The notes: generated from the sequence alone by a model not told the origin. A stretch of DNA of 64,000 bases from Butyriboletus loyo (GCA_038093515.1 JBBPSI010000004.1:186001-250000); one strand, 5' to 3'. Numbered from the stretch's first letter, positions 34,129 through 47,745 are shown. A program made the numbers and translations.

Positions 34129-35250
34129 ATGTCACAAATGAGTAAATTGAAAGTAAAACTCGATCGCATTGATCTCACTACCGACTCTCGCGATACCTTG
34201 GCAGTGCTCATCGAGCTGCTCGCCCCACACGTACCCTACAGCCTCGACATCCTGGGCACCATCCTCAACACAGTCCCTCGCGCCAGCACGCTGCAAAACG
34301 TCGACCCATCCAAGGTCACGCTCTGGTCCACCATACCCCTTCATTCTGATGCTATCTCGACCGCGCACCCCCCCGGGTTGTTCTCGATCGTCACCTTTTC
34401 CCATTTGGACCACCACTTCCGCTTCTTTTGCTCGGCCGAGTCGAGCACACTGGCATCCGACCCGCCGACGGAGGCGGAGGAGACACATGTAAAACAGGTG
34501 TTTGAGCATCTCCGAGACATCGCCCACGAGGCACGTCCTACATACGACGCTACCCTCACCGCCCTCGGGGGCTGGCCTAGGCACCGTATCGACACTGACC
34601 CACCCATGATCGTCATCTGGGCCGTTCACACAAAGTGGACACACTTTCTGACACCCATGTCGACGTTTCAACACCCCAGCGTGCGGTACGTATATCAGCG
34701 CGGGGCGTTTGAACTTGATGGTCTGCCTCCGAGTCTGGCGGTGGGCTGTTCGACGACGATACGGGGTGACGACGATTCGGAGGTGGAAGTGGAGATATCC
34801 CAGATCCGATCATCTGATTTACCGTTCGTATACGGTGCTTCGTCGGTTCCACGTTCAGAGGCATATATCATGTCGCGAGTGCCGTACTCGGTGTGCCTCC
34901 GATCTCGGGGAAAAACGAGGGCGGATGAAGGACAGCCTGTTGCATGTGCATTGATGCATTCCGACGGAAGCATCGGGGCGTTGCGTGTGGACACGAAACA
35001 TCAACGTCAGGGTCTTGGAAGGCTGGTCATTCGTGCGCTGGCGGAGAAGTTGGATTTGAGCAAGGGTCAAGGCGACTTGGACTTGATCTCGGATGGATAT
35101 CGGGATCTGGGTGGCGGGGTACTAGGGTGGAACTGGACGGACGTTGAAGCACATAACGAAGCGGGGAATCGTTTCTTCGCATCCTTGGGCGGTAAGGAGA
35201 ACGGGTGGACGTGTCATTGGACATACATGCTTGTCGGTCCGAATCAATGA
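34129..35250 (+). CDS. Intronless GNAT acetyltransferase, FR47-like C-terminal domain
   Basis: 373-residue protein in one exon. The C-terminal third carries a GNAT acetyl-CoA site: GSIGALRVDTKHQRQGLGRL followed by VIRALAEKL, and a late NEAGNRFFASLGG stretch typical of the last strand-helix. The N-terminal part (ELLAPHVPYSLDILGTIL.. and WAVHTKWTHFL) resembles the N-domain of glycine N-acyltransferase-like proteins. The first ATG in frame is at 34129 (MSQMSKLKVKLDR); codons before it lack an ATG. The absence of any intron is striking beside neighbours with four to fifteen. Substrate unknown. Confidence 0.85.
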   Translation: MSQMSKLKVKLDRIDLTTDSRDTLAVLIELLAPHVPYSLDILGTILNTVPRASTLQNVDPSKVTLWSTIPLHSDAISTAHPPGLFSIVTFSHLDHHFRFFCSAESSTLASDPPTEAEETHVKQVFEHLRDIAHEARPTYDATLTALGGWPRHRIDTDPPMIVIWAVHTKWTHFLTPMSTFQHPSVRYVYQRGAFELDGLPPSLAVGCSTTIRGDDDSEVEVEISQIRSSDLPFVYGASSVPRSEAYIMSRVPYSVCLRSRGKTRADEGQPVACALMHSDGSIGALRVDTKHQRQGLGRLVIRALAEKLDLSKGQGDLDLISDGYRDLGGGVLGWNWTDVEAHNEAGNRFFASLGGKENGWTCHWTYMLVGPNQ

Positions 35251-35474
35251 GTGAGTTCCTTCGAGGACGCAAATCCACATACAATTAAAAACGTTTCAAG
35301 ACGAAAGGATTTAACATGGTCGTCATCTCTCCACCGGCACAGCCTAGATGTCAACCGTCTGGCAGACATCGATCAATTACAACCATGCGTGAAACGATAC
35401 GCTAATACGAATCGTATATAGTACATAAAACAATGCAGTACATGAGCGAATATCCTTCCTGATAAGCCTATATC

Positions 35475-37702
35475 TCAAAGACACCACGTCCTCGGTCTAA
35501 ACGTCCAAATCTCGATTACCATCTTCCCAGACCTCTTACACATTATCGCACACGTCCCCCCTTTGCAAGCCACCTTCCACACACTCTCACACCGCTCGCT
35601 CAAATCTCTGACAGAGATGCCACTCTGGGTTTCGTACATCCGTACCCGTCCATCATTGCCGCCAGTAATGAGGAAGTTCGAATCGAACTGGAGAGACGTA
35701 ACAGAAGAATCGTGCGCGGAGATGCGTTGCAAGGAGGTGTAATTTTGCAGATCGAACGTAATGACACGTCCGTCGGAGCCGCCGGTGGCGAGGAGGCCAG
35801 TTGTGGGGCAGAGTTGTAATTGACACACAAGGGCCGTGTGCCCTTGCAACAGTGCGATGCATTGCCTGTAATGATTATTGGAGTGTTCGAAGTAAGAATC
35901 GTTGGGGAAAACTGACCCTGAGATGGCGTCCCACACACGGACAGTTGTGTCCATTCCTCCAGAAACAACGCGAACACCATCGAATGCGACCGAATAGATT
36001 TCTTGCTCGTGGCCAGCAAGGACGTGTAGACACTCACCTGTGTCTACATTCCATATCTGCCACGCCATATTCATCAGGGTACACGGATACCAATAGGGTC
36101 ATGGACGTACTCGACAACTTGCGTCATAACTTCCGCTGACTACCCTGTTACCGCAGACATCGAGGCATCGGACGCTATTCGAATGACCTTGTAATATTCT
36201 GAGCATTCGGCCTTTCTGTATGTCCCAAACTCGGACCGTTGTATCACGAGAGCCAGTCACCGCGATTGGACGGTTGTGTAAAACGCGGGCACACCTGATA
36301 GTGGCGGTGTGACCTCGTAGGATGTAGATACAATGGCTACAGAGAGCCGTGATCAGCCTGCAACAGACGCAAGGAACTGTAAAGTTCATACCCTGATACC
36401 ACGTCCCAGACGCGCAGACTCTTATCACAGCCAGCACTGACGACAATCGGATTGGGTTGACCCCAGCCTTCTGAAGTACAACACAAGTCGCTCGGCTTCC
36501 CTGGACTTTCCGATCGTTGTGCCATTCTTGGCCGTCTCCTCTTTGGGATGTCAAGTCCCAGTGCACGACGATATTTCACGTGCACGCAGCCGTTTGTTAT
36601 AGGTGAGTTGGAAGATGTCCATGCCATTGAATCATCACCAGATGCCTTGGTATCGTTCTCGGGTTCGTCCCAATACCCTCCGCGACTGACAAGGTGCACT
36701 GCCCACACACCTTGGTCGTGTCCTATGAGTGTGCGACACAAAACACCAGTGTTGGCGCTGTAGATGTGAACTTTTGAATTGGCGCAGCCGACAACGACGC
36801 GATCAGAGTCCAACGCTACGGATGTAACGACACCCCCATCAGGTGTCGCGATGGGCATGCGGTGCGAACGAAGAAGATATCCCCCTCTTCGCATGTTGGA
36901 CACTTAATACAATGTAAGTATGTCTGTTTGGAAAAGATAGTTGCCGCTCACTTATGGCGTACGAGTATTGAAAATGTTTTCGGTATGATGGCGAAGCGTC
37001 GTCGGCGGACTTTTCACTGAAAGTTCGTCTCCATGAAGACAGAGGAGATTGTTCCTGCCGCTTTAAACTTTCTTCCGCCGTGAGCGCTTGTAGGGCTGGA
37101 TCCATCGGATGAGCCGGGAACGAATCCGCCTCTCTGGAGGATTCCTCGACGAACTCGTCGTCAAATTCAACTTCCTCGGTTCTATCTATTTCCATATTAA
37201 ATCGATACGTCCCGCACATGGTTTTCCAAAGCCATTCGTCTTGAACAAGATCATGCCACCGCTTGGAAACCTGGCTAGCTCTAGCAAGCGTTTTCGGGTC
37301 GTCTACAAAGCTAAGTATATGCAATGCTATCTCCGGGGGGAGTTCGGCGAGGAAGTCACGTCTGAGCATGGGGGCAATAGTTTGTGAGATAAATAGAAGC
37401 TCGGATGGCGTGCAGTCATTAAGGAGAGACATGAGATAGCGTTTACGGGATGCAGGGCCCAGGGCTGTTAGGTTTGCAAACTCGATGCGGGATAGATTCG
37501 CAGGATCGTACGATGCTGAGAGCGCCTTGGAGAGGTGGAAGGCATCCGCGAAGAGGGAACTAGTCGGGCCAGGTGATGGTGCGGGGGTCGGGGGGGAAGC
37601 CGCAGGCATGTACACAGTAGAAGGTGACTTGCCTACGCTCACGTTGCGCCGATGATCATTTGTGGTTCTGCTGGTCATCCTGGCAGCGGTATCGTCGCTC
37701 AT
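35475..37702 (-). CDS. F-box and WD40 repeat protein, Cdc4/Fbw7-like SCF substrate receptor
   Basis: Predicted substrate-recognition subunit of an SCF ubiquitin ligase. The start at 37702 gives MSDDTAARMTSRTTNDHRRN (an ATG at 37783 in the same frame is possible), then a Pro/Ser-rich stretch, and the F-box DFLAELPPEIALHILSFVDD with LVQDEWLWKTMC. A linker is followed by WRRGGYLLRSHRMP, equivalent to the WRRG motif that joins F-box and propeller in Fbw7. Seven or eight WD repeats follow, for example GCDKSLRVWDVVSG, GSRDTTVRVWDIQKG, GGMDTTVRVWDAISG and GGNDGRVRMYETQSG. One repeat has an insertion of about 70 residues (DEPENDTKASGDDS to SDLCC). It ends FRPRTWCL with TGA at 35475-35477. Which Cdc4 paralogue it represents cannot be settled. 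Confidence 0.88.
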
Positions 37703-38141
37703 TTCTTGCGAACGTGAACTGGTAGAAGCCAGCAATGTGATATGACCAAGCTGTGGATCGAAGCTGAGTGAGTGATGAACCACCGATGAGCTCGAGGGTC
37801 AACGAAATGTCCAGTGTGGAGGTCGTCGTCGGTGTAGTCGCAAAGCTCGACAATCCAGCTCATCACTGACAACGAAATGGGAAATACTTTCCTTTTCCGG
37901 AGTTGATGCCGGTCACGTGAATAATTACCTAATTTGGTAACTGCATCTACGCATTCATGATCACTTTGCACAGCGTAGCCTGACGCAGGTCGTTCGTCCC
38001 TGTCCCTCCCAGCGAGTTGCTAATTCTTGGCCTTGTCTGCTTTAGACATTTACTCCACACGACCATCTTGATCACGACCAGAACATTCCACGCGCTTTCC
38101 GGACCCTCCTTAATACAGTCGTCTGGCTCATCTCTAGCAAA
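37703..38141. promoter_or_regulatory. Divergent promoter region, F-box WD40 / DNAJC7-like genes
   Basis: 439 bp between two divergent start codons. No TATA box recognised. Contains CACGTG-type core (TCACGTGA at about 37913-37920), a palindromic E-box that could bind a bHLH factor. Confidence 0.45.
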
Positions 38142-40200
38142 ATGACCAACAAAAAGAAGGCTCAAACTAAGAAACAAACCCAGACAAATGGTATCAAGTG
38201 CGCCCGCTTTGCCGTTTGCTTAGCCTGACCTCTGCTAATTTGCATTCAGGACTGAGACCCAATCAGAGGCCCTTCCGAAACCGACAAGTCCCATCTCCCC
38301 CTCGTCCGCAAAATCAGTCGAGTCTCCTCCACTGGAGAAGCCCACAGGCCCCATAGCAGACGATATAAAGGAGCAGGGGAATGTCGCTTTCAAAGCAAAA
38401 CGATACAATGATGCTATCGACCTCTATACCAAAGCTATAGGTCCGCTGGCGTCCTCTCTACAGCGAATCTTATCGGTTGATCGTTGACATACTTTACCCA
38501 GAGATGAAGCCCACCGAACCTTCCTATCTCACCAACCGTGCTGCGTCTTACATGGCCTTGAAACGCTTCCGCCTGGCGCTGGCTGATTGTCAGCAGGCTG
38601 CCGCGTTGCAATCGGCTGAACCTTCATCGAAAACTCTGATCCGCCTTGCACGATGTCATCTTGCTTTGGGCTTTTCGGAGCCTGCTTTGACCACGTTACG
38701 TACAGTAATCGTCTTAGAACCAAGCAACGGTGCCGCACTGCAACTTCAGGAGAAGGTCCTCGAGCTTGAAGCTCACTTACGTAACTTCGAGGGTGCGAAA
38801 CGGAGAAGGGAGTGGGGAATGGCCCGAATAGCTTTGGACAAGTGTCTGCAAAGTATAGAGGGCGAGGGTGGCGAAGTACCGACGCAATGGCGTCTGTGGA
38901 GAGTCGAGCTAGAACTTGCACGCGCTCATTGGGATGCCGCTAACATCGCTGCAAAGTAAGTCGAGTGGTGAGATCTGGAGGCTGACCTGGTGATTCATTT
39001 TCTGGCCCATAGTGACGCCATGAGGCTTGATCCTAACTCGCCCGAGATTCTTGCTGTGCGTGGACTGGTGCTCTTCCTATCCGGCAAGCTACCACAAGCA
39101 CTTCAACACGTTGCATCAGCGCTCCGGCTGGACCCCGAACATGAGGTTGCTTCGCGACTACGAAAGCGTATAAAAGACGTCGAACGGGCAAAGGAAGAGG
39201 GTAATACAGCCTTTAAAGGCGGTAAACTGCAAGAGGCAGTTACACTTTATACGGAATGTTTAGAGGTATTTAGTATTTCTACAATTCTGATGATCATCCT
39301 GATTTCTCTTCCCAACAGCGCATAGGTGAGGCAGACGAGGAGGGTAAGGGTGGGCATATCCGTGCTACCCTGCTATCAAACCGTGCTACTACACTAGTGA
39401 AGGTAATAAATTTGTTCAATATAATGCACCTCTCATGTCTCTTACGACCTTGAGCGTAGCTTGAAAGGTACGATGAAGCTTTGGCAGATACGGAAGCTTC
39501 CCTTGCCCTCCTTCCGACATCCTTCAAAGCGCTGCGCACTCGTGCCCGCATCAATCTCCATCTTGAGAAATTCGACGCTGCAGTAGCGGACTTTATGTCT
39601 GCTATCGAACAGGCTGGGTTTGAGAATGCCGATGCAGATCTCAGATCTCTCAGGACTGAGCTTAAGAAAGCCGAAGCTGCTCTCAAACGGAGTAAGACGA
39701 AGGATTATTATAAAATTCTTGGTAGACCTTTATTTAACTTTTGGGAACAGACTTTTTCTGACGTTCATGTCCAGGCGTTCCTAGGGACTGCTCAGACGCG
39801 GATATCAAAAGGGCATACCGTCGGGAAAGCCTGAAACACCACCCAGACAAGGTCACTGCTTCATAGTCCTTAGTGTGTGGTATCAGGTACTCATACTCCT
39901 TTGTGGTTGCAGGGCGGAGACGAAGAGAAATTCAAACTCGTCGCCGAAGCACACGCCGTGCTCTCGGACCCTCGACGACGAGAGCGGTACGACATGGGCG
40001 AGGACGAAGATGGGCAGAACGATTCCGGCACGGGTGGAATGGGCGGTCCATTTGGGGGTGTGAATCCAGCCGATCTAGCGGACATATTTGCGCAGTTCCG
40101 GGAGGGTGGTAGTTTCGGTGGCGGACCATTCGGCGGCGGCGGCGGCGGCGGCTTCCGCTTCCACAGTGGGGCACGACACTCGGGTGATTTTGGCTTTTGA
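38142..40200 (+). CDS. DNAJC7-like co-chaperone (TPR repeats plus C-terminal J domain)
   Basis: Hsp70/Hsp90 co-chaperone. The start gives MTNKKKAQTKKQTQTNG. Two TPR clusters follow: EQGNVAFKAKRYNDAIDLYT, SYLTNRAASYMALKRF, then after a linker EEGNTAFKGGKLQEAVTLYT and LLSNRATTLVKLERYDEAL. The J domain is at the C-terminus: SKTKDYYKILGV, DIKRAYRRESLKHHPDK with the essential HPD, and AHAVLSDPRRRERYDMGED. A Gly/Phe-rich tail with a run of GGC-encoded glycines ends HSGDFGF and TGA at 40198-40200. At least seven introns; one splits the J domain just after ILG. The domain order matches human DNAJC7 (TPR2). Confidence 0.92.
40134..40152. repeat. (GGC)n trinucleotide run coding polyglycine
   Basis: About six GGC units inside the Gly-rich tail of the J-domain protein. 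Confidence 0.85.
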
Positions 40201-41894
40201 GACGGCGTTTCAGACACTGCCCTTGTATCATGGTGGATAACATACCTTACTCTATATTATCCATTTAGGGGTTTTGAGGCTCCTAGTTTCATTCCACCCC
40301 TGGGAAAAGTCGAGGGTCATTTTTCTCCGTTATCTCACAACAGGCTTGAAGGTTACTCGTGAACAAGGAGTACCCACTAACGCCGAAACCAACATCAAGT
40401 CGCCTTAGACCATTACCGGCGGGATTACAGGAGTCGTTCAGTATCGACGAGCTATTTCCTTAGTACTGCAGGTAGCATCTCGCAAAAGAATTTGGTATTA
40501 GCAACCAACGCCTGGGCATCCTGGGGAGTAAAGATATGGGTTGGGTCCTCCGGGGGGACGCAGCGCGCTCTGACGTTGGTGAATCAGTTCACCGAGATTT
40601 GCGCTGAGTGCCGATACAAGACAGAGCGCCTCGACAAGGTCGGGGTATGACAGGCATCGTCTGTCGCCTCTTTCTGCAGCCGTACGGATCTCTATGTGGT
40701 ATATAACCACACCGAGTAGCCAGGGACGTCAGAAAGAGGTCTCTCTGCCAGGAGACCTGGCCCTAAGCGGACGCCACAAGGGGAAAAGCATTTTATTTCG
40801 AGAGTCGGACAGTCACTACTGACAGTTCGACGGCCAACGTGAGTGCCTCTTGAGTGAAGTATCCCGAGGAACCCAATGTCCATAGAGTACACTTGTCCGA
40901 TTGAAGTTGGCGTGTCGCCTACTCAAGTTGATAGGGTTATGTATGCTCTATGGATAGAGACCAAGGAATGGGAGCAAGCACGCCGTACATCGGGGCGCAC
41001 TCTGTGACAAGAGGGCTGGTGTAGCTGTAGGTCGGTGCCATACCAACGGTCCTATCGAGAGCAGCGAGAAGCTGCACATAGTTCGTGATCTAACCCCGGA
41101 GAGGAAACAATCAATGTCAGTGGGGTGGATACAATCAATAATTGCCACACTTGCCACTTACCAAGGAACCAGCCGGGCTATAGGGTTAGGACGAACCTGG
41201 TTGAAGATCTCGTGAAAGTCCCTAAATATCTTAGCATCCTCCTCGTTCAGTTTCTTGAATTTCATTCGAATGACGAGAGAACGTTACTTCTCGTCAGCAT
41301 CGCCTGTTCTTGTGCAGACACCCTTCTTGATGAGCTGAGCGAACAGTCACTGATTTGAACATCCTCGTGGCAGGCGCTTCTTAATGACAGACTGCACTAA
41401 TAAGTGTTGGCCGATCGAAGAATCATTCAATAAACGAACTGGTATAGGGGTGCTTCATCCCCTGTAGTGTCTTTTCTTATTATTGTCAGTACCATGGGTT
41501 GATTATATTTTCAAACAGTGCCCAGCTGGTAGGAGGATACAAAGGGGTCACCAGAGGTGTTCTTTCGAGTGTCGACGGAATAGCTTGATAGAAATCATAT
41601 TCTTGCATAGCTAGAAGCACCCGCTGACGGAAAATCCAATCAGGTCACCTTAGACCGTGAAATCCATCCTGCGCCCCCCCGCAACATAGTCCTTGGACCA
41701 CATCCCCAATGGATGTAGATAAAAGGCAAAGGCGTGAGAAGGCAGCTCAGGCAAAGAAAATGAAGTTACCAGGGCGTGTGTAAGAAAGCACGTGATCTCG
41801 ATTGGAGATTAGTCGCTGTCAGACCCCTGTCGTTATTCTCCCAGGTCGAACTGGCACCACTCGTTATTTCCTCGTACCCACCAGCTTTTTGTTG
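40201..41894. other. Intergenic region without recognised genes
   Basis: 1.7 kb, low coding potential. The only notable item is a 24-codon Lys/Arg/Gln-rich open frame at 41709-41783 just upstream of the POLD4 gene. Confidence 0.45.
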
Positions 41895-42726
41895 ATGCCC
41901 AAATCTTCCTCAGCTTCAAGCGAGGCTGCTCTAGCTTCCAACATGCCAAATTTGAAGCAGCGCACTCTTTCGTTTGCAAGCGCCAAACGAACCAATTCTA
42001 CTTCCAATACAAAGTCTCAACAGAGAACTACGGTCACAGAAAAAAAAACAGGGGAGCGGATAGAGCCACCGGTAGAAGCTCAGAATAATGTACGGTCCGT
42101 CGAGATCTTTGAGATCTCTGACGAAGAGGGCGGCGCTACAGCGGAAATCGCCGTGCCGGTCAAGCGGACGCGAGCAACTACCAAGGTGCAGACATCTTTT
42201 GGGACCACGAAGCCTGCACCAACGCAACCATTGCAGTGCAAGAAGAAAGATTTTCCCCCAGAGCGGATAGGGAAGGAGCATCTGGATGTAGAAGACATAG
42301 GCGGTCGTTACCACAAATACTACAATGAAGTCAGATCAAAGATGGGACATATGGAACCAAGTAAGCGCACAACTCACGGTCAATGCCGCGGATTTCACTC
42401 TGTTTACATCTAGTTCATTCGGAGGGTCAGAACAACATACATCAAATGCTTCGTTTATTTGACATGTGAGTTTATCCGGCTAGTTGATTTTTCTGTGCTC
42501 ACGGTGCTTCAGGTCGTACGAATTTGGTCCATGCATCGGAATGACAAGGCTGAAGCGATGGGAGAGAGCGGAAGCATTCGGCCTTGATCCCCCTGTCGAA
42601 GTAAGTCTGAGTCGCTCTTGGCCCGCCCAAACGTAAACATGTTCTCAGGTTCGAGACATCCTACTCACCAAAGAAGGAATGGAACAGGCAGAATACGCCC
42701 AATGTGTGTTACATGGCGAGGTTTGA
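41895..42726 (+). CDS. POLD4: DNA polymerase delta small subunit (POLD4/Cdm1-like)
   Basis: Fourth subunit of DNA polymerase delta, acting at replication forks. The C-terminal half carries the family core, joined over two introns: MLRLFDMSYEFGPCIGMTRL then KRWERAEAFGLDPPVEVRDI, matching the animal motif YGPCxGITRLxRWxRA..GLxPPxEV. The N-terminus contains LKQRTLSFASAKR, a degenerate PCNA-interacting (Q-x2-L-x2-F) box. Acidic linker with FEISDEEGG. Two starts are possible in frame, 41895 (MPKSSSASSEAAL) and 41943 (MPNLKQRTLSF); the second puts the PIP-like box at the extreme N-terminus, where POLD4 and Cdm1 carry theirs. It ends AQCVLHGEV with TGA at 42724-42726. Three introns. Confidence 0.88.
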
Positions 42727-43742
42727 GATGGTAAATGGAAATGCAAGTTACTTGCCCTCAGATTCGAAAACTCAAGTGTTCGCTGTCACCCATATCTCAT
42801 TAACAATGCATCCCTGCCAAGTTTTATTCTACTTTCACCCTCAGCCTTTTTAATGCTGATTAATTGAATTTTGTGATGTACTCACCATATACTATTACCT
42901 GACGCTGCTTCGCCCCACATGTACTGTTCTAATTTTGAGCCTGTTCTGTGACATTGATAATGTATCGAGAACCCATCATGATCGGATGTCTATCTAGCAT
43001 GGTTTTGATCCGGACGAGATGATTCTCATGGTCATCCTGCAGTTTGAACATTCGGCTCCAGTACTGTAACATTTGCATTTTCCGAGGAGATTGTGTTGCA
43101 CATACCAGTGGCGCGGTACTACGCTGTCTGGTGTCAACTGCCGAATCTTCTCTCCCATGAAGTTTGAACTGGTTGGAAAGCGATCATTACGTCGGCCTCA
43201 TGTACACCCTTCGCAAAATTGAATTGCGACCTAGCTAATCTATCCACTCAGCCGCCAGGTTCAAATGGCATCGCAGGTACCTCGAGAGTTTGACGCTTTT
43301 CGCGCTTTTGGGAAGGGTCAACCAACGTTAGAACCGTTACGGGACGGGAGCAGGCTCGGGGGTTCAAACGCTCAACGCTCAGGCCTCAGGTTTGATCTCA
43401 GCTACGTATTCGTGTTTCAGCGCTTAGTGTCGGTTTAAGCTCTCGTGGCGATCAAAACGCAGAGATTAGCACACGATGTGCTTCTGGTGAGTATATTATA
43501 GAGATGTGGTACCCTCTCATTTCCTTGGTCACCGTAACATACTAGCATCAAAAGGATGGTCCCGGGTAATCTTCCCTGGTCGTTCGGGTGTGCGTCGTGC
43601 GGGAAATCGTACCTGTGTCGAGTTATCGTGCATGCAAGTATCCGCGGTTCTGAGCGGTTCATAACTCCTTAGGTTGATGCGCAGACCCCTTTTTATGCGT
43701 CCATTTCATCGCAATTGCGATGTACGACATCGCTCGCAGATA

Positions 43743-43748
43743 TATAAA
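43743..43748 (+). promoter_or_regulatory. Extra TATA-like box in the copy-1-specific segment
   Basis: TATAAA within GATATATAAAGG, about 180 bp upstream of the proximal TATA box. Copy 2 has no counterpart at this position. Confidence 0.4.
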
Positions 43749-43921
43749 GGACCCCCCTGGTTGTCACCATCTGTAGAGGACCAATTCTTGCTGGACACTC
43801 CCTTAGGGCATGTGAACATGATGTGCGATTCGGTTCTTTTCGCGCCTCCGTCTTACAATAATTGGGGTAGGCCTTCTCTCGCTGATACGTAAAGGATCCC
43901 TTCTCCCAGGATCTCACTATC

Positions 43922-43927
43922 TATAAA
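43922..43927 (+). promoter_or_regulatory. TATA box of monooxygenase copy 1
   Basis: TATAAA in TATCTATAAAGGAGGGCC, 47 bp before the start codon. The same box and spacing occur before copy 2. The leader between box and ATG is nearly identical in the two copies. Confidence 0.65.
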
Positions 43928-43973
43928 GGAGGGCCAAATCCTGGTGGAATCGACACTGTTATTTCATACTCTA

Positions 43974-46563
<2,590 letters not shown>

Positions 46564-46849
46564 CATGCTGACCAGGATGGTAATCTGTTTCATCAATTAT
46601 CCCAAATAAAACCGTCAATAATACTGTGGAAGTCGGGCGTCACATGCACAGCGGACATGGATATGCACAATCGCCTGTAGAGCCTGCAACGACACATTTT
46701 TAATGCTGTAACAACGAGACTATATAGAGGACATCATCTCTATATGTGTACACCCTTTAAACTATGAAAATATCCCTTGTGGAAAGTGCAATGGCTCAAA
46801 AAGTGACGACAATAAAGGGTCAGTTTGCATGGGTTGAGGCTAGTGTTAC

Positions 46850-47204
46850 TGTCGAGGCGAAGTAACTTCGAGGTAATTTCGATTCGGTTCGAAAGCGAGC
46901 CACTTCGTGAGAGTTCGATAGCATCCGAATTGATTTGAAGTTACCTCGTTCACTTCGCGAAGCGCACTGATTTCGTACTGATTAGTCCGAGGCTACTGTA
47001 CAAAGATAACCTATGTGCTCATCTACTCGTTGATGAGGCTGTAGACGTGAATTCTGATTGGCTGGGATTTCGGCCCGCATACCCGCTCACTTCGTTACCA
47101 CCTCGAGAGGTGAACGAGGTCACTTCGTTTGACTTCGTCGCTTTCGAAGTCCCCCTAAAATACACTTCGATTCATTTCGATTCGTTCCGCGGCAACTCTA
47201 GTCA
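46850..47204. mobile_element. Candidate hAT-type MITE with imperfect inverted ends
   Basis: The left end CTAGTGTTACTGTCGAGGCG and the right end, read on the minus strand, CTAGAGTTGCCGCGGAACG agree in outline (CTAG-T/A-GTT-x-C-x-G). The interior is full of CTTCG/CGAAG words in both orientations, giving high self-complementarity. No exact 8-bp target duplication was found, only a loose GTTGAGGC versus GTGAGGC resemblance. The superfamily call is an inference. Confidence 0.4.
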
Positions 47205-47644
47205 GTGAGGCAGTGATTCGAACAGACCCTTAGTAAGGTTATTACTTGACTGTTATATAATAAAACGGGTTATTGACATTCACGTGATCCACATGGTGGG
47301 AAACGTAACTGCAGAGTGAGCCGCCCAAAATGACTGAGGAACCCACTTGCCTCCATTTTCAACTGAGGTTATGGTGTACCATTGACGTGTTGTCACCCCT
47401 GAAGACGAGATCTATTTAACCATGCTAGTGATTGGACCATTCTACAACTCGGACGATCACTTGACTGCTCGAGACCCTCGCATACATCGTCGGTATGGCC
47501 ATCCGCGACATGCTAACCCTGTGGACAGAGATGCCAGCATCGGCAATAAGCAACAAACCGTCTCTGTTTTCTAGGCCGTCGCTAAATGACCGATAGGTGA
47601 CCTGACGGACACGTCCCATTGGCACAACGAGTGAAAATCTGATA

Positions 47645-47745
47645 CCGCGGGTGGGTCGGGTCGGTGTAGACCCGTACCTAGCATGGGTGTAGTGTTGGCG
47701 GGTGCGGTGTCCACTGCCAGACCCGTGGTGTCACCCGTGGTGAAT
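47645..47745. repeat. GGGT-rich low-complexity tract
   Basis: About 100 bp with repeated GGGTCGG, GACCCG and CCCGTGGTG words (the last occurs twice), able to form short stems such as GGGTC/GACCC. It may be a fragment of a transposon end. Confidence 0.4.

Larger units (their letters stand above)
42727..43973. other. Intergenic region and promoter of monooxygenase copy 1
   Basis: 1.25 kb. The part from about 43590 to 43973 is homologous to 48430-48667 upstream of copy 2, interrupted by an extra segment of about 130 bp (43670-43805) that lies between two CCTTAGG motifs. The remainder holds nothing recognised. Confidence 0.6.

Noticed and set aside
43230..43400. tRNA-like B-box words (GGTTCAAA) around 43258 and 43372
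   Set aside because: No matching A box or cloverleaf could be folded around them.
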